Part shown: positions 1-10,771 of the stretch, piece after piece
Numbering within the stretch: position 1 is the first letter of the stretch
Layout of the letters: each line of letters begins with the position of its first letter
The notes under the pieces: generated by a model
Database searches by the model: none
What the model was told of the DNA's origin: nothing
The model's input: the letters and a program-made list of their open reading frames with translations, nothing else
Program-made: the position numbers and the translations under genes
Source: Oxalobacter paraformigenes
Lineage (GTDB): Bacteria > Pseudomonadota > Gammaproteobacteria > Burkholderiales > Burkholderiaceae_D
Length of the DNA stretch: 64,000 nt
Assembly (NCBI RefSeq): GCF_000158475.2
Contig: NZ_KI392031.1
Location: 1,549,583-1,613,582, forward strand
Direction: 5' to 3'

Positions 1-299
1 CGGAAGATTTCGAACGCGGCCGCCTGCCCTCGGCGCTGGAACGGCATAAAAACAAACTGTTCGGACTGACCATCCAGCCCGAACGGCTTTCCGAAGTCCG
101 CCATGAAAGGCGTCCGAACAGCCGCTATGCGTCGCTGGAAAACTGCCGCTATGAAGTATCCGAGGCGGAAGGCATGATGAATCTGGAGAAAATCCGTTAC
201 CTTTCTTCCACTTCCAAATCCATTGAGGAAATCGCAACCGCTATTTTAAGCGATATGCGTGCCTTTTCCGGCCCCGCGCAGGAAAAACCGCCTGTGTAA
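1..299 (+). CDS. ppsR: Phosphoenolpyruvate synthase regulatory protein, C-terminal part (5' end outside window)
   Basis: The last 98 codons of a gene that begins before the window; the reading frame starts at base 3 and ends with TAA at 297-299. The visible protein carries the conserved C-terminal block of the PSRP/DUF299 family, including [32 protein letters not shown] and the [11 protein letters not shown] segment. The family is a bifunctional, ADP-dependent kinase and Pi-dependent pyrophosphorylase that inactivates and reactivates PEP synthase by threonine phosphorylation, so it controls gluconeogenic PEP formation. The P-loop half lies outside the window. The stop codon is only 3 bases from the stop of the convergent PIG-L gene. 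No partner ppsA is visible here. Confidence 0.9.
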   Translation, partial: EDFERGRLPSALERHKNKLFGLTIQPERLSEVRHERRPNSRYASLENCRYEVSEAEGMMNLEKIRYLSSTSKSIEEIATAILSDMRAFSGPAQEKPPV

Positions 300-302
300 G
301 GC

Positions 303-1043
303 TCAGTTGCAAATCTCGAGTTCAAAGGAAGCGGCATACGGCTCGTCAATACCCAGTTCGGCAGCCGTTCGCCGGTTCAGCATGAGCACCCGCTCATCGA
401 AGCCGTAGCCGCGGTCGCGCAGATTGCGTTGATGCTGCGAATCGTGATAACGCAACAGTTCGCTTTTCCACTGCGCTTCCGTTTCATCGAACGCGAGATA
501 AAAGTCCTTTCTCATCCCGACTGTTTTGACGTCACTGTTCAACATCAGGGCAATGGGCCATTCCACCCCGGAAGCAATGGCTTTCATCATGGCATACATG
601 GCCCGATGCGCACGGTTGGTATCGTTTCCATGCGGCATGAAAAGCATGTCCGGCTTCAGCTCGCGAACCAGCTTTTCCAGAAAAAGCCGGTTTGCCGCAG
701 TGTCAGCAACCTGATCGTCTTCGGCATTGTCCAGTTTCAGAAAACGGAAACGATCGTCAGGCAACCCGAAAAAACGGAAACTCCTGGTCTGTTCCGTGAC
801 CCGCAGCTGTCGTCTGTCTTCCGCTGTCATGCCGGCGCCGTAAACCTTGTCAATGCCGCTACCCGTTTCCGAAACGATAACGTGCACCTCATGCCCGGCA
901 TCCATCAGATGCCTCAAGGTGACGCCGATCGCATCGAAATCGTCCGGATGCGGCGCCGTCACCAGCAATTTCAGCCTTTTAGGCCATGCGATTTTCCGCA
1001 AATCCGCCGGCCGGTCTGTCACCGAAAGAAAATCCAGATCCAT
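303..1043 (-). CDS. PIG-L (LmbE-like) family zinc deacetylase
   Basis: A 246-residue protein with the PIG-L metal motif near residues 31-36 (PHPDDF, usually AHPDDE) and a second histidine block (PHGNDTNRAH) near residue 137. PIG-L proteins are Zn-dependent N-deacetylases acting on N-acetylglucosamine-type or related conjugates; the substrate here cannot be told from sequence. The ATG at 1043 is preceded by AAAGG with 7-base spacing, which is better than the in-frame TTG two codons upstream. The last acid of the first motif is Phe instead of Glu, but both Asp residues are kept. It converges with ppsR. Its upstream neighbour on the same strand is rnhB, 72 bases away, so it may be the last gene of the lpx-rnhB transcript. 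Confidence 0.8.
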   Translation of the reverse strand: MDLDFLSVTDRPADLRKIAWPKRLKLLVTAPHPDDFDAIGVTLRHLMDAGHEVHVIVSETGSGIDKVYGAGMTAEDRRQLRVTEQTRSFRFFGLPDDRFRFLKLDNAEDDQVADTAANRLFLEKLVRELKPDMLFMPHGNDTNRAHRAMYAMMKAIASGVEWPIALMLNSDVKTVGMRKDFYLAFDETEAQWKSELLRYHDSQHQRNLRDRGYGFDERVLMLNRRTAAELGIDEPYAASFELEICN

Positions 1044-1115
1044 ATTCAAACCTTTACCTCAATTTGTCGCTGACCCCGGCCCGAAAAACCGGAAAACAGC
1101 GGCTGGAGAGGAACA

Positions 1116-1772
1116 TCAAACGACCGCTTCTCCCGTTTCCAGTATTTTCCGGACAGGTGCATACGTTCTCCGGTGAACCGGAGAAACCCCGTACTTTTTC
1201 AACTGCGCCAGATGAAAGGCCGTTGGATAGCCTTTATGGCGGTCGAAGCCGTATGCCGGATACTGCCTGTGCAACTCCCTCATGACCGCATCCCTTGCCG
1301 TTTTCGCCAGAATGGAAGCGGCCGAGATGGCAGGCACCCTGTCGTCCCCCTTGACGATCGCTTCGGCCCGGACAGATAAATCCCTGGGATATCGGTTTCC
1401 ATCAACAAGCGCCAGTTCGGGCAAGACGGAAAGCGTTTCAATGGCCCGCTTCATGGCCAGCATGGAAGCCCAGAGGATGTTCAGCTCGTCGATTTCCGCA
1501 ACGGAGCACTGTGCAATCGACCAGGCTTTCGCTTTCTTTTTGATTTCAAGCGCCAGTTCATCACGCCGGCTTTCCGAAAGTTTTTTCGAATCTCTCAAAC
1601 CGTTAACAGGCCGATCCGGATCCAGGATAACCGCCGCAGCGAAAACCGGCCCGGCAATAGGGCCTCTTCCCGCTTCATCCGCCCCGCAAATCAGTTCCGT
1701 TTCCGGCAAAACTCCATCATCGAAAGGGAGCGGCCAGGAAAATATCCGTTTATCCGGAAATGAATCAGCCAT
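1116..1772 (-). CDS. rnhB: Ribonuclease HII
   Basis: A 218-residue RNase HII, which cleaves the RNA strand of RNA/DNA hybrids and incises at single ribonucleotides in DNA. The signature [14 protein letters not shown] lies at about residues 30-43 and supplies the first acidic metal ligands; the block [13 protein letters not shown] follows, and an Asp occurs in ALVDGNR. It is about 20 residues longer than the E. coli enzyme because of an N-terminal extension. Its start overlaps the end of lpxB by 8 bases, consistent with translational coupling in the conserved lpxA-lpxB-rnhB order. It is probably expressed from the envelope operon. Confidence 0.93.
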   Translation of the reverse strand: MADSFPDKRIFSWPLPFDDGVLPETELICGADEAGRGPIAGPVFAAAVILDPDRPVNGLRDSKKLSESRRDELALEIKKKAKAWSIAQCSVAEIDELNILWASMLAMKRAIETLSVLPELALVDGNRYPRDLSVRAEAIVKGDDRVPAISAASILAKTARDAVMRELHRQYPAYGFDRHKGYPTAFHLAQLKKYGVSPVHRRTYAPVRKILETGEAVV

Positions 1773-2907
1773 TTTCTTTCATCACGTCTAAAACGGCCTG
1801 TGCGCTTGCCTGGGCCGTATTGCGCAAAAGTGAATAATGCATGGCGACAAACCGTTCGTGCAAACGGTTCCGGTTTGCCTGATCCGTCAACTGGAACCAC
1901 AATGCTTCTGACAGGGCCTTGCCTGTTGCAGCATTTTGCAAAAGTTCCGGAACGATCATTTCGCCTGCCAGAATATTGGGCAACCCGACTGGCGGTTTGA
2001 CGATATGACGTGCGATTTCCCAGGTTGCCCGCATCAGACGATAGGCAATCACCATGGGTTTCTTGAAAAGGGCCACTTCCAGAGTGGCCGTTCCGGAAGC
2101 GACCAGCACCGCATCCGCAGCCGTAATCGCTGTATGCGATTGTCCCTTGACAAGCTTCAAAGGCAATTTGTCCAGATGGGCCTCAGTCGCCAGACGGGTA
2201 AAATAAGCCAGCTGTTCGTCTCCGGCCATAGGAATAATGAACTGGATATCAGGATCGCGTTTCAACAACAGTTTCGCAGCGTCGATAAAAGGAAGGCTGT
2301 TGTATTTGAGTTCAGACATCCGGCTGCCCGGCATAATCGCCACGACCGGTTTTTCCTTGTCCAGCCCCAGACTGTCGCGCGCGGCGTTCATATCAGGTCT
2401 CATCGGAATGGCCTCGGCCAAGGGGTGCCCCACACAGGTAACCGGTATGCCCGCTTTTTGATAAATGGCTTCCTCAAAAGGAAACAGGACAAGAATGCGT
2501 GAAACCGCTTCGGCAATTTTCCGGATACGACCGCTACGCCAGGCCCAGACGGAAGGGCTGACGAAATGCACGGTCTTGATGCCTTTTTTTTTCAGGGCCA
2601 CTTCAAGATCGAGATTGAATTCCGGTGCATCGATGCCGACAAAGACATCCGGCCTTTCGGCAAGCAGATGATCCCGCAAATGATTGCGTATTCCCTTGAT
2701 TTCCCGGTAATGCGCCAACACTTCGAAAAGCCCGTTGACCGCCAGCTTTTCCATAGGCCAGTTGCTGACGAAATCGTATTTCGCCATGCGGGGACCCCCG
2801 ATACCGTGCATCAATGTATTCGGCAATTGGGGACGTAGCGCGGATAACAGGGTTTCACCGAGAAGATCGCCCGATGTTTCTCCGGCAACCATGGCTATCG
2901 ATCTCAT
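1765..2907 (-). CDS. lpxB: Lipid-A-disaccharide synthase
   Basis: A 380-residue GT19 glycosyltransferase that joins UDP-2,3-diacylglucosamine and lipid X into the tetraacyl disaccharide of lipid A at the inner membrane. The N-terminal [12 protein letters not shown] and the central [11 protein letters not shown] motif are typical of the family. I choose the ATG at 2907 because it has AAAGGGG just upstream; the in-frame ATG 15 bases earlier lacks a ribosome site. It follows lpxA by 39 bases and overlaps rnhB by 8 bases, as in most betaproteobacteria. Length and motifs are normal. Confidence 0.95.
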   Translation of the reverse strand: MRSIAMVAGETSGDLLGETLLSALRPQLPNTLMHGIGGPRMAKYDFVSNWPMEKLAVNGLFEVLAHYREIKGIRNHLRDHLLAERPDVFVGIDAPEFNLDLEVALKKKGIKTVHFVSPSVWAWRSGRIRKIAEAVSRILVLFPFEEAIYQKAGIPVTCVGHPLAEAIPMRPDMNAARDSLGLDKEKPVVAIMPGSRMSELKYNSLPFIDAAKLLLKRDPDIQFIIPMAGDEQLAYFTRLATEAHLDKLPLKLVKGQSHTAITAADAVLVASGTATLEVALFKKPMVIAYRLMRATWEIARHIVKPPVGLPNILAGEMIVPELLQNAATGKALSEALWFQLTDQANRNRLHERFVAMHYSLLRNTAQASAQAVLDVMKENG

Positions 2908-2946
2908 TTGCCCCTTTCCCATGTCAGACTGAGTCTCTTTATATTC

Positions 2947-3732
2947 CTAGCGAAGCAGCCCTCTATGCGCTTTTTCGATAAAAGAGTGCATCTGTCTAAG
3001 GTAAAGGGCTGAATCCGACGAGTTTTCCGCTTCTTCGAGCAATTTCGATTTTGCTTCTTCAAGAGACAGGCCGGACCGGTAAACGGTTTTGTATGCCCGG
3101 CGAATATCGGCAATCTGTTCCGGAGTGAACCCCCGGCGTCTGAGCCCTTCGGAATTGATCCCGTAAGTCGAGGTCGGCGTTCCGGAAACCATCAGAAAAG
3201 GAGCGATATCCTGCGATACTTTCGAACCGAATCCGGTCATGGCATGGTCGCCCACCCGGCAGAATTGATGAATCAGCGTGAATCCGCCCAATATGACCCA
3301 GTCGCCGATGTGAACATGTCCCGCCAGTTGTGCGCTGTTGGCAAAAATGGTATGGCTGCCTACCTGACAATCGTGGGCCAGATGCACATAGGCCATAATC
3401 CAGTTGTCGTTGCCCAGCCGGGTAACCCCCTCATCCTGGACCGTTCCCAGATTGAAAGTACAGAATTCACGGATGGTATTGCGATCGCCGATTTCCAGTC
3501 TCGTCAATTCGCCGGCATATTTCTTGTCCTGCGGCATGCCTCCCAGAGAGGCAAACTGGAAAATGTGATTGTCTTCGCCAATCGTCGTGTGCCCTTCGAT
3601 AACGACATGAGGCCCCACCTTTGTCCGTGCCCCGATTTTGACGTCAGCTCCGATAACCGAATAGGCGCCAACCTCGACGGAACTGTCCAGCTCAGCGTGC
3701 GGATCGACAATGGCGGTAGGATGAATAGCCAT
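2947..3732 (-). CDS. lpxA: UDP-N-acetylglucosamine O-acyltransferase
   Basis: A 261-residue left-handed beta-helix acyltransferase, the first step of lipid A synthesis. Hexapeptide repeats ([LIV]GxxxX) run from about residue 5 to 190, and the segment [11 protein letters not shown] holds the catalytic His near residue 125. The C-terminal helical domain (residues about 195-261) is present, so the length is normal. The ATG overlaps the fabZ stop codon by one base (TGATG), pointing to translational coupling. It provides UDP-3-O-acyl-GlcNAc for LpxC, which is not in the window, and LpxD. Confidence 0.96.
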   Translation of the reverse strand: MAIHPTAIVDPHAELDSSVEVGAYSVIGADVKIGARTKVGPHVVIEGHTTIGEDNHIFQFASLGGMPQDKKYAGELTRLEIGDRNTIREFCTFNLGTVQDEGVTRLGNDNWIMAYVHLAHDCQVGSHTIFANSAQLAGHVHIGDWVILGGFTLIHQFCRVGDHAMTGFGSKVSQDIAPFLMVSGTPTSTYGINSEGLRRRGFTPEQIADIRRAYKTVYRSGLSLEEAKSKLLEEAENSSDSALYLRQMHSFIEKAHRGLLR

Positions 3733-4199
3733 CAGGATTCAGCTTTCTGGGCAACGACACCACCCCGGATGGCACACATCAGTTCCGCCTCGACCGCCAG
3801 CTGGCCGTCAACCAGCCCTCTTGTCTTGAACTTCCACATTCCACGCGAATTGCGGATCAGCTCGGCTTCCATGACAAGCTGATCGCCCGGTTCGACAGGA
3901 CGTTTGAAGCGGGCGCTGTCGATGGTCGCAAAATACACCAGCGCATCCTTGTCCAGTTTGCTGTCATGCGAGATGAAAGCAAAAATCGCCGCCGTCTGGG
4001 CGAGCGCTTCAATAATCAGAACGCCCGGCATAACCGGATGATCGGGAAAATGGCCATTGAAAAACTCTTCATTGGCCGTAACGTTTTTGATGGCCGTAAT
4101 CTTTTTACCGGCTTCCCAGTCCAGAACACGGTCAACCAGCAGCATGGGATAACGGTGCGGCAACAGTTCCCGGATCTGATGAATATTCAAACTCTTCAT
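3732..4199 (-). CDS. fabZ: 3-hydroxyacyl-ACP dehydratase FabZ
   Basis: A 155-residue hot-dog-fold dehydratase of type II fatty acid synthesis. The segment [25 protein letters not shown] around residues 48-68 contains the catalytic His (HFP) and the Glu on the following helix. The opening block ([24 protein letters not shown]) is characteristic. It sits between lpxD and lpxA, overlapping lpxD by 4 bases (ATGA) and lpxA by 1 base. The location ties use of hydroxyacyl-ACP for fatty acids to its use for lipid A. Confidence 0.96.
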   Translation of the reverse strand: MKSLNIHQIRELLPHRYPMLLVDRVLDWEAGKKITAIKNVTANEEFFNGHFPDHPVMPGVLIIEALAQTAAIFAFISHDSKLDKDALVYFATIDSARFKRPVEPGDQLVMEAELIRNSRGMWKFKTRGLVDGQLAVEAELMCAIRGGVVAQKAES

Positions 4200-5248
4200 T
4201 TTTTTGTTTTGGTTAGCGAATGGATAGTTTTTTCAAGTTCACGGATTCTATCACGCATGGAGCCCAATTTTCGCGTCAGCACAGCCGTCTTTTCCCAATC
4301 GGCATGTTTTGCCAGCGGATAAAATCCCGAATAGACGCCCGGTTCCGTCACCGAACTCTGTACCACGCTGGCGGCAGTGATGTGAACGCCATCGGCAATG
4401 CTCAAATGCCCTCCGATCATGGCGGCTCCTCCGACCGTACAGCGTTTTCCGAATATGGCGCTGCCGGCAACGCCAACGCACCCGGCCATCGCCGAATTTT
4501 CCCCAATATGACAGTTGTGACCGATCTGGATCTGGTTGTCCAGTTTGACGCCGTTCTCGATAATCGTGTCCGACAAGGCCCCTCTGTCGATGGTGGTATT
4601 GGCGCCGATCTGGACATCGTTTCCGATAATGACACGTCCTGTCTGGGGAATCTTGATCCAGACGCCATCTTCATTGGCAAAGCCGAACCCTTCGCAACCG
4701 ATAACCGCTCCCGGCCGTAACACACCCCGTTCGCCTATCTGGCATTCCGGCAAAAACACGACTCGCGGAAAAAAATGGCAACCGGCGCCGATTTTGGCAT
4801 TTCTTCCAATAAAACAGCCCGCTTCGATCAGACAGTTTTCTCCGATTTCCACCCCGGATTCAACGGTAACGAAAGGGCCGATTGTCGCACTTGCGGCAAT
4901 TTTCGCCGCCGGATCGATAACGGCGCTCGGATGAATGCCCGGTACCGGGGGAACCGTTTTGAGACTTTGGAAAAGCTGTGCCGCGTGTGCAAAATAGGCG
5001 TAAGGATTGCGGGTGACAATACGCGCTCCCTTAAACAAGTGGCCAACCAGTTGATTGTCTTTCGGCGAAATGATCAGGGCGGCGGCCTCGCAATTGCCGA
5101 CTTCATGTCGCAAACGGGGATTGGTAAGAAAAGTGATGTGAGCGGAACCGGCCTTATCCAGTGGAGCGAATCCGGAAACTTCGATACTGCCGTCACCAAT
5201 AAGTTGACCGCCGAAGCGGTCAACCAGTTCGTCAAGATTTATCGACAT
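4196..5248 (-). CDS. lpxD: UDP-3-O-(3-hydroxyacyl)glucosamine N-acyltransferase
   Basis: A 350-residue LpxD, the third enzyme of lipid A synthesis. It has the N-terminal uridine-binding domain (about residues 1-100) and a long left-handed beta-helix built of hexapeptide repeats (about 105-310), with [20 protein letters not shown] carrying the catalytic His near residue 245. The last 30 residues form a charged helical tail ([25 protein letters not shown]). It starts 12 bases after the Skp stop and overlaps fabZ by 4 bases. Nothing unusual. Confidence 0.95.
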   Translation of the reverse strand: MSINLDELVDRFGGQLIGDGSIEVSGFAPLDKAGSAHITFLTNPRLRHEVGNCEAAALIISPKDNQLVGHLFKGARIVTRNPYAYFAHAAQLFQSLKTVPPVPGIHPSAVIDPAAKIAASATIGPFVTVESGVEIGENCLIEAGCFIGRNAKIGAGCHFFPRVVFLPECQIGERGVLRPGAVIGCEGFGFANEDGVWIKIPQTGRVIIGNDVQIGANTTIDRGALSDTIIENGVKLDNQIQIGHNCHIGENSAMAGCVGVAGSAIFGKRCTVGGAAMIGGHLSIADGVHITAASVVQSSVTEPGVYSGFYPLAKHADWEKTAVLTRKLGSMRDRIRELEKTIHSLTKTKK

Positions 5249-5260
5249 CCGATTTTCAGA

Positions 5261-5779
5261 TTAATTGTTGAGTGCTTTCAATACCTGTTCGGTAATATCG
5301 ACACGTGGAGAAATATAAACCGCATCCTGAACGATCAGATCGTATTTTCCGGCTTTGGCAATCTTGTTGATTTCCGTGTTGACCCGATCGAAAACCTTGG
5401 CGATTTCCTCATTGCGGCGCTGCATGAGGTCTTCACGATAGGCGCGACTTTTACGCTGGAAATCCTGGCTCATGTCGGCCAGTTCACGCTGCCTCTTGAT
5501 CCGCTGCGATTCGGACAAAACCGGCATATCCTTGTCGAGTTTTTCCCCCATCGCTTTCAGACGAGCCTGAGTGTCGCGCAATTCTTTTGTCCGTTTCGAA
5601 AAATCGCTTTCGAGTTTTTTCTCTGCCGCCTTGGCTGGAGCGGATTCACTCATGATCCGATCCGGATTGATATAACCGACCTTGTATTCCTGTGCATGCG
5701 CAAGTCCGAAAGCGCACAGGCAAAACGCCAGTACAACTGCCTTTTTCGTATCCATGAATGTTTTAGCAAAATTTTTCAA
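5261..5779 (-). CDS. skp: Periplasmic chaperone Skp/OmpH
   Basis: A 172-residue OmpH-family protein that holds unfolded outer-membrane proteins in the periplasm. A signal peptide of about 29 residues (KKAVVLAFCLCAFGLAHA then Q) is followed by the beta core YKVGYINPDRIM and a long charged coiled coil (about residues 45-125), as in the jellyfish-shaped Skp trimer. The start is TTG at 5779, favoured by GGAG seven bases upstream; an ATG eight codons later (5755) is an alternative with a weaker site. It lies 50 bases downstream of bamA, in the usual bamA-skp-lpxD order. Confidence 0.88.
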   Translation of the reverse strand: MKNFAKTFMDTKKAVVLAFCLCAFGLAHAQEYKVGYINPDRIMSESAPAKAAEKKLESDFSKRTKELRDTQARLKAMGEKLDKDMPVLSESQRIKRQRELADMSQDFQRKSRAYREDLMQRRNEEIAKVFDRVNTEINKIAKAGKYDLIVQDAVYISPRVDITEQVLKALNN

Positions 5780-5829
5780 GTTGCTTCTCCAAAAAATAAA
5801 TCAATATTATGAATTATGCCACCGTTTTC

Positions 5830-8154
5830 CTAGAAACCGGTACCCAGCTGGAACTGGAACGCTTCTTTCCGGTCTCCATCCTTTGCATTGAGCGGAACGC
5901 CATAGCTCAGTTTCAATGGTCCGATCGGCGACACCCAACTGACGCCAAACCCTGCCGAGTATCTCAAATCGCCGAAGTCGATGTCTTGACCATCAGCATA
6001 AACATTACCGGCGTCCAGGAACGTGAACCAGCGCAATGTCCGGTCTCCTCCCATTCCGGGCATCGGAAACTGGAGTTCGACATTGCCCACAACCCGCTTG
6101 GATCCGCCGAGATATTCTCGATCGCCATCCGAATCGTACTCGACCTGTCCCAGTGACGAGCTTTCATAACCGCGAACCGTTCCCATACCGCCGGCGTAAA
6201 AGTTCTTGAACACCGGATATGGCTTGCCGCCCAGTCCTTTACCGTAATCGATCATGCCGTTCAAGGCCAGCGTTCCGCCGTTGAACATCGGCCAGAAATA
6301 CTGGTGTTGATAAGACGCCTTGTAATATTTCATGTCGGCAAATGGGGACACTTCAAAATTCGCCCGCTGATAACGGCCCTTTGTCGGCACCAGCGAACTG
6401 TCCCGGCTGTCCCTTGCCCAGGCAATCGTCAGCGGTACGCCCCATGCATTGGCCGTCGTCCCGTCGCCGAAATCGCGCACGAAATCCTTGTAGCGCTCGG
6501 GGCTGTCCCAATACGTTTCCATGTATGTATTTTCAACCCCAACCCCGAAGAACACGCGATCCACTTCCGTAAACGGCACACCGAATTTGACATTGGCTCC
6601 CAATGTCTCGACCTTGTAGTCGCTATCGTTAATCAAAGGCGGTCTTATCGTACGATAAAACAGTTCATAACGGCGGCTGATGCCATCTTCCGTAAAATAA
6701 GGCGTATTCTGCGAAAGTGCGATCGTCCGGTAGCGTTTGCTCGTATTGACGTTCAGGGCCACATCGTTGCCGGTTCCGGCAAAATTCTGCTGTTCGATGG
6801 AGCCCGACAGGAGCAGCTTGTCTTCCTGTGAAAAACCGGCGCCCAGCATCAGGTTACCCGTCGGTTTTTCAACCACTTTCATATTGACGTCAACCTGATC
6901 GGTTGTTCCCGGCACTTCCGGCGTTTCGACCGCGACTTCCGTAAAAAAGCCCAGACGATCAACCCGGTCGCGAGACAGTTTGATGTTCTTGCCATCATAC
7001 CAGGAGCCTTCCATTTGCCGGAATTCCCGCCGGATAACTTCGTCTCGCGTCTTGGTGTTCCCGGCAATATTGATCTGCCGGACATACACGCGCTTGCCCG
7101 GATCGATAAATATCGTAAAAGCCACTTCCTTTTTTTCGCGGTCGATATCGGGCTGCGGATTGACGTTGGCAAATGCGTAGCCGAAATTCCCCAGATATTC
7201 CGAAATTTTCTTGGAACTCGCTGTCAGCTTTTCTCCGGAATAAACATCGCCTTTTTCCAGTTCGATCAGGGATTTGATTTCATCTTCGCGTCCGAAAAGC
7301 TCGCCTTCCAGATGAATATCGGAAACCGTGAATTTGTCCCCCTCCTTGATATTCAGGGTGATGTAGATATCTTTCTTGTCGCTTGTAATCGACACCTGTG
7401 TCGATTCAACCTGCATCTCAATATAGCCGTTATTCTGGTAAAACGACTTCAGCGCTTCAATGTCGCCCGTCAGTTTTTCCTTGGAATACTGATCGGCCCG
7501 CGTATACCATGTAAACCATCCGGGCGTGCGCAATTTGATGATATCCATCAGATCCTTGTCGGAAAACGCCTTGTTTCCGACAAACTTGATCTCCTTGATA
7601 CGGGATACCTCGCCTTCATCCACGGTAAAATTGATGGCGACCCGGTTTCTTTCGACCGGCGTAATCGTCGTCGTGATCTGAACGCCATACAAGCCACGCG
7701 ACATGTACTGGCGCTTCAGTTCCTGTTCTGCCCTGTCGACCAGCGCCCGGTCATAAATGCGCGCTTCCCCCAGACCGACATCTTTTAAGGACTTGATTAA
7801 CATCTCCTTGTCGAATTCTTTCGCGCCCGTAAAATCGACACTGGCAATTGCCGGCCGTTCTTCAACGATCACGACCAGAATGTCCCCTTCCGCATCGATT
7901 CTCACATCCTTGAAGAAACCGGTTGCATAAAGCGCCCTGATGGCCGATACGGCTTTTTCGTCAGTAAAGGTTTCACCGACCCGCACCGGAAGATAATTGA
8001 AAACGGTTCCGGCTTCCGTACGCTGAATGCCCTCCACCCGAATATCTTTAACAGTAAAAGGCTCGATTGCCCACGCCTGTCCGGAACACAGCATTGCACC
8101 GATGGCAGCCAGAACCGGCAAGCGAAACGGTAAACGACGATTGAATAATTTCAT
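5830..8154 (-). CDS. bamA: Outer membrane protein assembly factor BamA
   Basis: A 774-residue Omp85 protein, the core of the BAM machine that folds beta-barrel proteins into the outer membrane. After a signal peptide ending near GQAWA there are five POTRA domains (about residues 30-430). A C-terminal barrel follows, with the VRGY lid-lock motif near residue 665 and a final strand ending in FQLGTGF, an aromatic terminus typical of the barrel signal. The ATG at 8154 has GAG at the right spacing; the ATG at 8163 is also possible. It is upstream of skp and lpxD and downstream of rseP, the conserved envelope-assembly order. Confidence 0.95.
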   Translation of the reverse strand: MKLFNRRLPFRLPVLAAIGAMLCSGQAWAIEPFTVKDIRVEGIQRTEAGTVFNYLPVRVGETFTDEKAVSAIRALYATGFFKDVRIDAEGDILVVIVEERPAIASVDFTGAKEFDKEMLIKSLKDVGLGEARIYDRALVDRAEQELKRQYMSRGLYGVQITTTITPVERNRVAINFTVDEGEVSRIKEIKFVGNKAFSDKDLMDIIKLRTPGWFTWYTRADQYSKEKLTGDIEALKSFYQNNGYIEMQVESTQVSITSDKKDIYITLNIKEGDKFTVSDIHLEGELFGREDEIKSLIELEKGDVYSGEKLTASSKKISEYLGNFGYAFANVNPQPDIDREKKEVAFTIFIDPGKRVYVRQINIAGNTKTRDEVIRREFRQMEGSWYDGKNIKLSRDRVDRLGFFTEVAVETPEVPGTTDQVDVNMKVVEKPTGNLMLGAGFSQEDKLLLSGSIEQQNFAGTGNDVALNVNTSKRYRTIALSQNTPYFTEDGISRRYELFYRTIRPPLINDSDYKVETLGANVKFGVPFTEVDRVFFGVGVENTYMETYWDSPERYKDFVRDFGDGTTANAWGVPLTIAWARDSRDSSLVPTKGRYQRANFEVSPFADMKYYKASYQHQYFWPMFNGGTLALNGMIDYGKGLGGKPYPVFKNFYAGGMGTVRGYESSSLGQVEYDSDGDREYLGGSKRVVGNVELQFPMPGMGGDRTLRWFTFLDAGNVYADGQDIDFGDLRYSAGFGVSWVSPIGPLKLSYGVPLNAKDGDRKEAFQFQLGTGF

Positions 8155-8212
8155 GAATCTCATTTAAAGACGCAAACGAAGACATACATCCATACGGTTT
8201 TCCCGATCCCGG

Positions 8213-9583
8213 TCAGAAAAAGAGACGGATAACATCATTAAAAACGGCAACCAGCAATAATAAACCGAGGATGCCCATTCCGATTTTATAACCGATCTGG
8301 GCCACTTTTTCAGGAATGGAACCACCCGTCACAACCTCCACAGCATAATACAGCAAAAGACCGCCGTCCAGCACAGGTATCGGAAGCAAATTCATCACCC
8401 CGATACTGATACTGATGAAAACAATAAAATGAAGATAACGAATCAGACCGGCCCGTGCTGTCTGGCCGGCATAATCGGCTATCGCGATCGGACCGGTAAT
8501 GTTCTTTAGCGACACGTCGCCTGTAATCATCTTTCCGATCATTTTTACCGTAATCACTGAGGTATCCCAGGTCTTGTAAACACCTTCGGCAAAAGCAACC
8601 GGAATACTGTAACTCAAAATGGTCATATCCGGCATCACGGATATCCGGGCATCCATTTTGCCGACCAGAACGTCTTTTTCCGTCCGTACTGCCGGGGTCA
8701 GGGCGATGTCCAGAGGCTGGCCGTTCCGCATGACCTGAAGAACGAGAGACTTGCCGGGCGAAGCGCGGACGATATTGACAAACGCCAGCGAATCCAGCAC
8801 CGCTTCGCCATTGACTCCGGTTACCCGGTCTCCTTCCTTCAAACCGGCTTTTTCAGCGACTCCGTTTTTTTCAATTTGCCCTATAACAGCGGGCGGTCGT
8901 TCAACGAAAAGGCCCAGTTTCCCGATGAAATCCTTGTCGACTTCTTCTATCGACAACTGTTTTGTCGGCAAAATGGCGGTTACCGGATCAGCCTTTGCCT
9001 CACCGTTTTCACCCGGTTTCTCATATGTTATGGAAACCGCCGGGTGCTCCTCCATCAGAACTTCGGTCAGCTTCCAGCGCACCTGTTGCCAGTTATGAAT
9101 AGACGTCCCGTCGATATCGACTATGGTTTCGCCTCCCCGGAGGCCTGCCTGATACGCTACTGTATTTTCGGGTACTGCCCTTAGTCTGGCTACCGGTTCA
9201 GGCATGCCATAAATATACAGTCCGGTCAGCACCACAATGGCAAGTACGAAATTGGCAAGAGGTCCCGCCGCGACAATCGCGATACGCCGCCACACGCTCT
9301 GGCTGGTGAATTCGCGCTTTCTGTCCTCGGGAGAAACTGCGCTCAAATCATCGGCCCGCGCATCCAGCAATTTCACATAACCGCCCAGCGGCAAAGCTGA
9401 AATGGCCCACTCTGTCCTGTCCGGCCCGAATTCGCGGCTGAAAAGAATTTTTCCCATTCCCATTGAGAACCGGAGCACCTTGACATTGCAAAGACGCGCC
9501 ATCCAGTAATGCCCCAGTTCATGGACAACGATAAGCACCGACAGGGCAAGAACGAAAGCCAGTAATGTTTGAAGGATTATCAT
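8213..9583 (-). CDS. rseP: Site-2 metalloprotease RseP
   Basis: A 456-residue inner-membrane zinc protease that cleaves anti-sigma-E-type proteins and remnant signal peptides within the membrane. The HExxH site (VVHELGHYW) lies in the first transmembrane helix, residues 21-25. Two PDZ domains occupy about residues 125-310 (SISYxxPGENGEA spacer between), and the second metal motif [12 protein letters not shown] is near residue 400. The start overlaps the dxr stop by 4 bases. Length matches E. coli RseP (450 aa). It probably links envelope stress signalling to the BAM genes downstream, although rpoE/rseA are not in this window. Confidence 0.95.
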   Translation of the reverse strand: MIILQTLLAFVLALSVLIVVHELGHYWMARLCNVKVLRFSMGMGKILFSREFGPDRTEWAISALPLGGYVKLLDARADDLSAVSPEDRKREFTSQSVWRRIAIVAAGPLANFVLAIVVLTGLYIYGMPEPVARLRAVPENTVAYQAGLRGGETIVDIDGTSIHNWQQVRWKLTEVLMEEHPAVSITYEKPGENGEAKADPVTAILPTKQLSIEEVDKDFIGKLGLFVERPPAVIGQIEKNGVAEKAGLKEGDRVTGVNGEAVLDSLAFVNIVRASPGKSLVLQVMRNGQPLDIALTPAVRTEKDVLVGKMDARISVMPDMTILSYSIPVAFAEGVYKTWDTSVITVKMIGKMITGDVSLKNITGPIAIADYAGQTARAGLIRYLHFIVFISISIGVMNLLPIPVLDGGLLLYYAVEVVTGGSIPEKVAQIGYKIGMGILGLLLLVAVFNDVIRLFF

Positions 9584-10767
9584 TGCAAAATCAGATTCGT
9601 GGCGACCGTTCGGGCAGCACGGTCATGCATTAGGACACTGTCGATTCCCGTAATCGAACTTTCTGTCGGCACCTTGTCCAGCACGCGGGCGACAACGTCG
9701 TCTATACGCCGGAAACTGATACGCTGCTCCAGAAAAGCCTGAACGGCTACTTCATTGGCGGCGTTCAGAATGGCCGGTGTCGCACCGCCCGTTTTCAACG
9801 CTTCGTATGCCAGCCTCAAACAGGGAAAACGCACAAAATCGGGCGACTCGAACTGCAAGGTACCGATTCGCGTCAAATCCAGAGGCGTTACGCCTGAGGT
9901 CATCCGCTCCGGATAAGCGAGAGCATGCGCAATCGGGATGCGCATGTCAGGATTGCCCAACTGGGCGATAACCGACCCATCGACATACGACACCATGGAA
10001 TGGATAACGCTTTGCGGATGAATAACGACCTCGATCTGGCTCGCCGGAATACCGAAAAGCCAGTGCGCCTCAATCACTTCCAGGCCTTTATTCATCATGG
10101 TCGCTGAATCGACGGATATTTTTCTTCCCATTACCCATTTCGGGTGGGCAATTGCCTGTTCAGGTGTCACACTGTCCAGTGTATCGACAGGCCTGTGCAA
10201 AAAAGGGCCGCCCGACGCCGTCAGCAAAATCTTGGAAACGCCATGTCGATGCGGAAAACGTTTATGGCGGTACGGCAGACACTGGAATATGGCGTTGTGT
10301 TCACTGTCGATCGGCAAAAGCGTTGCGCCACTGGCCGCTACCGTGTCGATAAACAACTGTCCCGACATGACCAGCGCTTCCTTGTTGGCAAGCATTACCT
10401 TTTTCCCGGCTCGGGCCGCTGCCAGAGCGGGCGCAAGACCGGCAGCCCCGACGATAGCGGCCATCACGGCATCGCATTGCGACGAAGAGGCCACTTCGCA
10501 CAGGGCTTTCTCACCGTAAAGCACCTCCGTTGCAATGCCTTTCGACCGCAAATTCCGTTCCAGAACCGATGCGGCGGCAGCCGTACCGACTACCGCTATT
10601 TCCGGGTGAAAGCGCTCGCACTGCCTGAGCAATTCCCCAACACGGCTGTTCGCGGTCAGGGCATGGACAACATACTGTTCCGGATGGCGCACTAAAACAT
10701 CCAGTGTGGAAACACCGATAGAACCTGTAGAACCCAGCACAGTGATGCGCTGCTGTTTTGCCGTCAT
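9580..10767 (-). CDS. dxr: 1-deoxy-D-xylulose 5-phosphate reductoisomerase
   Basis: A 395-residue DXP reductoisomerase (IspC), the committed step of the MEP isoprenoid pathway. The NADPH-binding start [15 protein letters not shown] is at residues 10-24; [11 protein letters not shown] and the substrate/metal block [14 protein letters not shown] are near residues 125-160. Catalytic-loop and C-terminal helical parts are present. It sits between cdsA and rseP, 4 bases from the cdsA stop. It supplies precursors for the UppS enzyme encoded two genes upstream. Confidence 0.96.
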   Translation of the reverse strand: MTAKQQRITVLGSTGSIGVSTLDVLVRHPEQYVVHALTANSRVGELLRQCERFHPEIAVVGTAAAASVLERNLRSKGIATEVLYGEKALCEVASSSQCDAVMAAIVGAAGLAPALAAARAGKKVMLANKEALVMSGQLFIDTVAASGATLLPIDSEHNAIFQCLPYRHKRFPHRHGVSKILLTASGGPFLHRPVDTLDSVTPEQAIAHPKWVMGRKISVDSATMMNKGLEVIEAHWLFGIPASQIEVVIHPQSVIHSMVSYVDGSVIAQLGNPDMRIPIAHALAYPERMTSGVTPLDLTRIGTLQFESPDFVRFPCLRLAYEALKTGGATPAILNAANEVAVQAFLEQRISFRRIDDVVARVLDKVPTESSITGIDSVLMHDRAARTVATNLILQ

Positions 10768-10771
10768 GATT

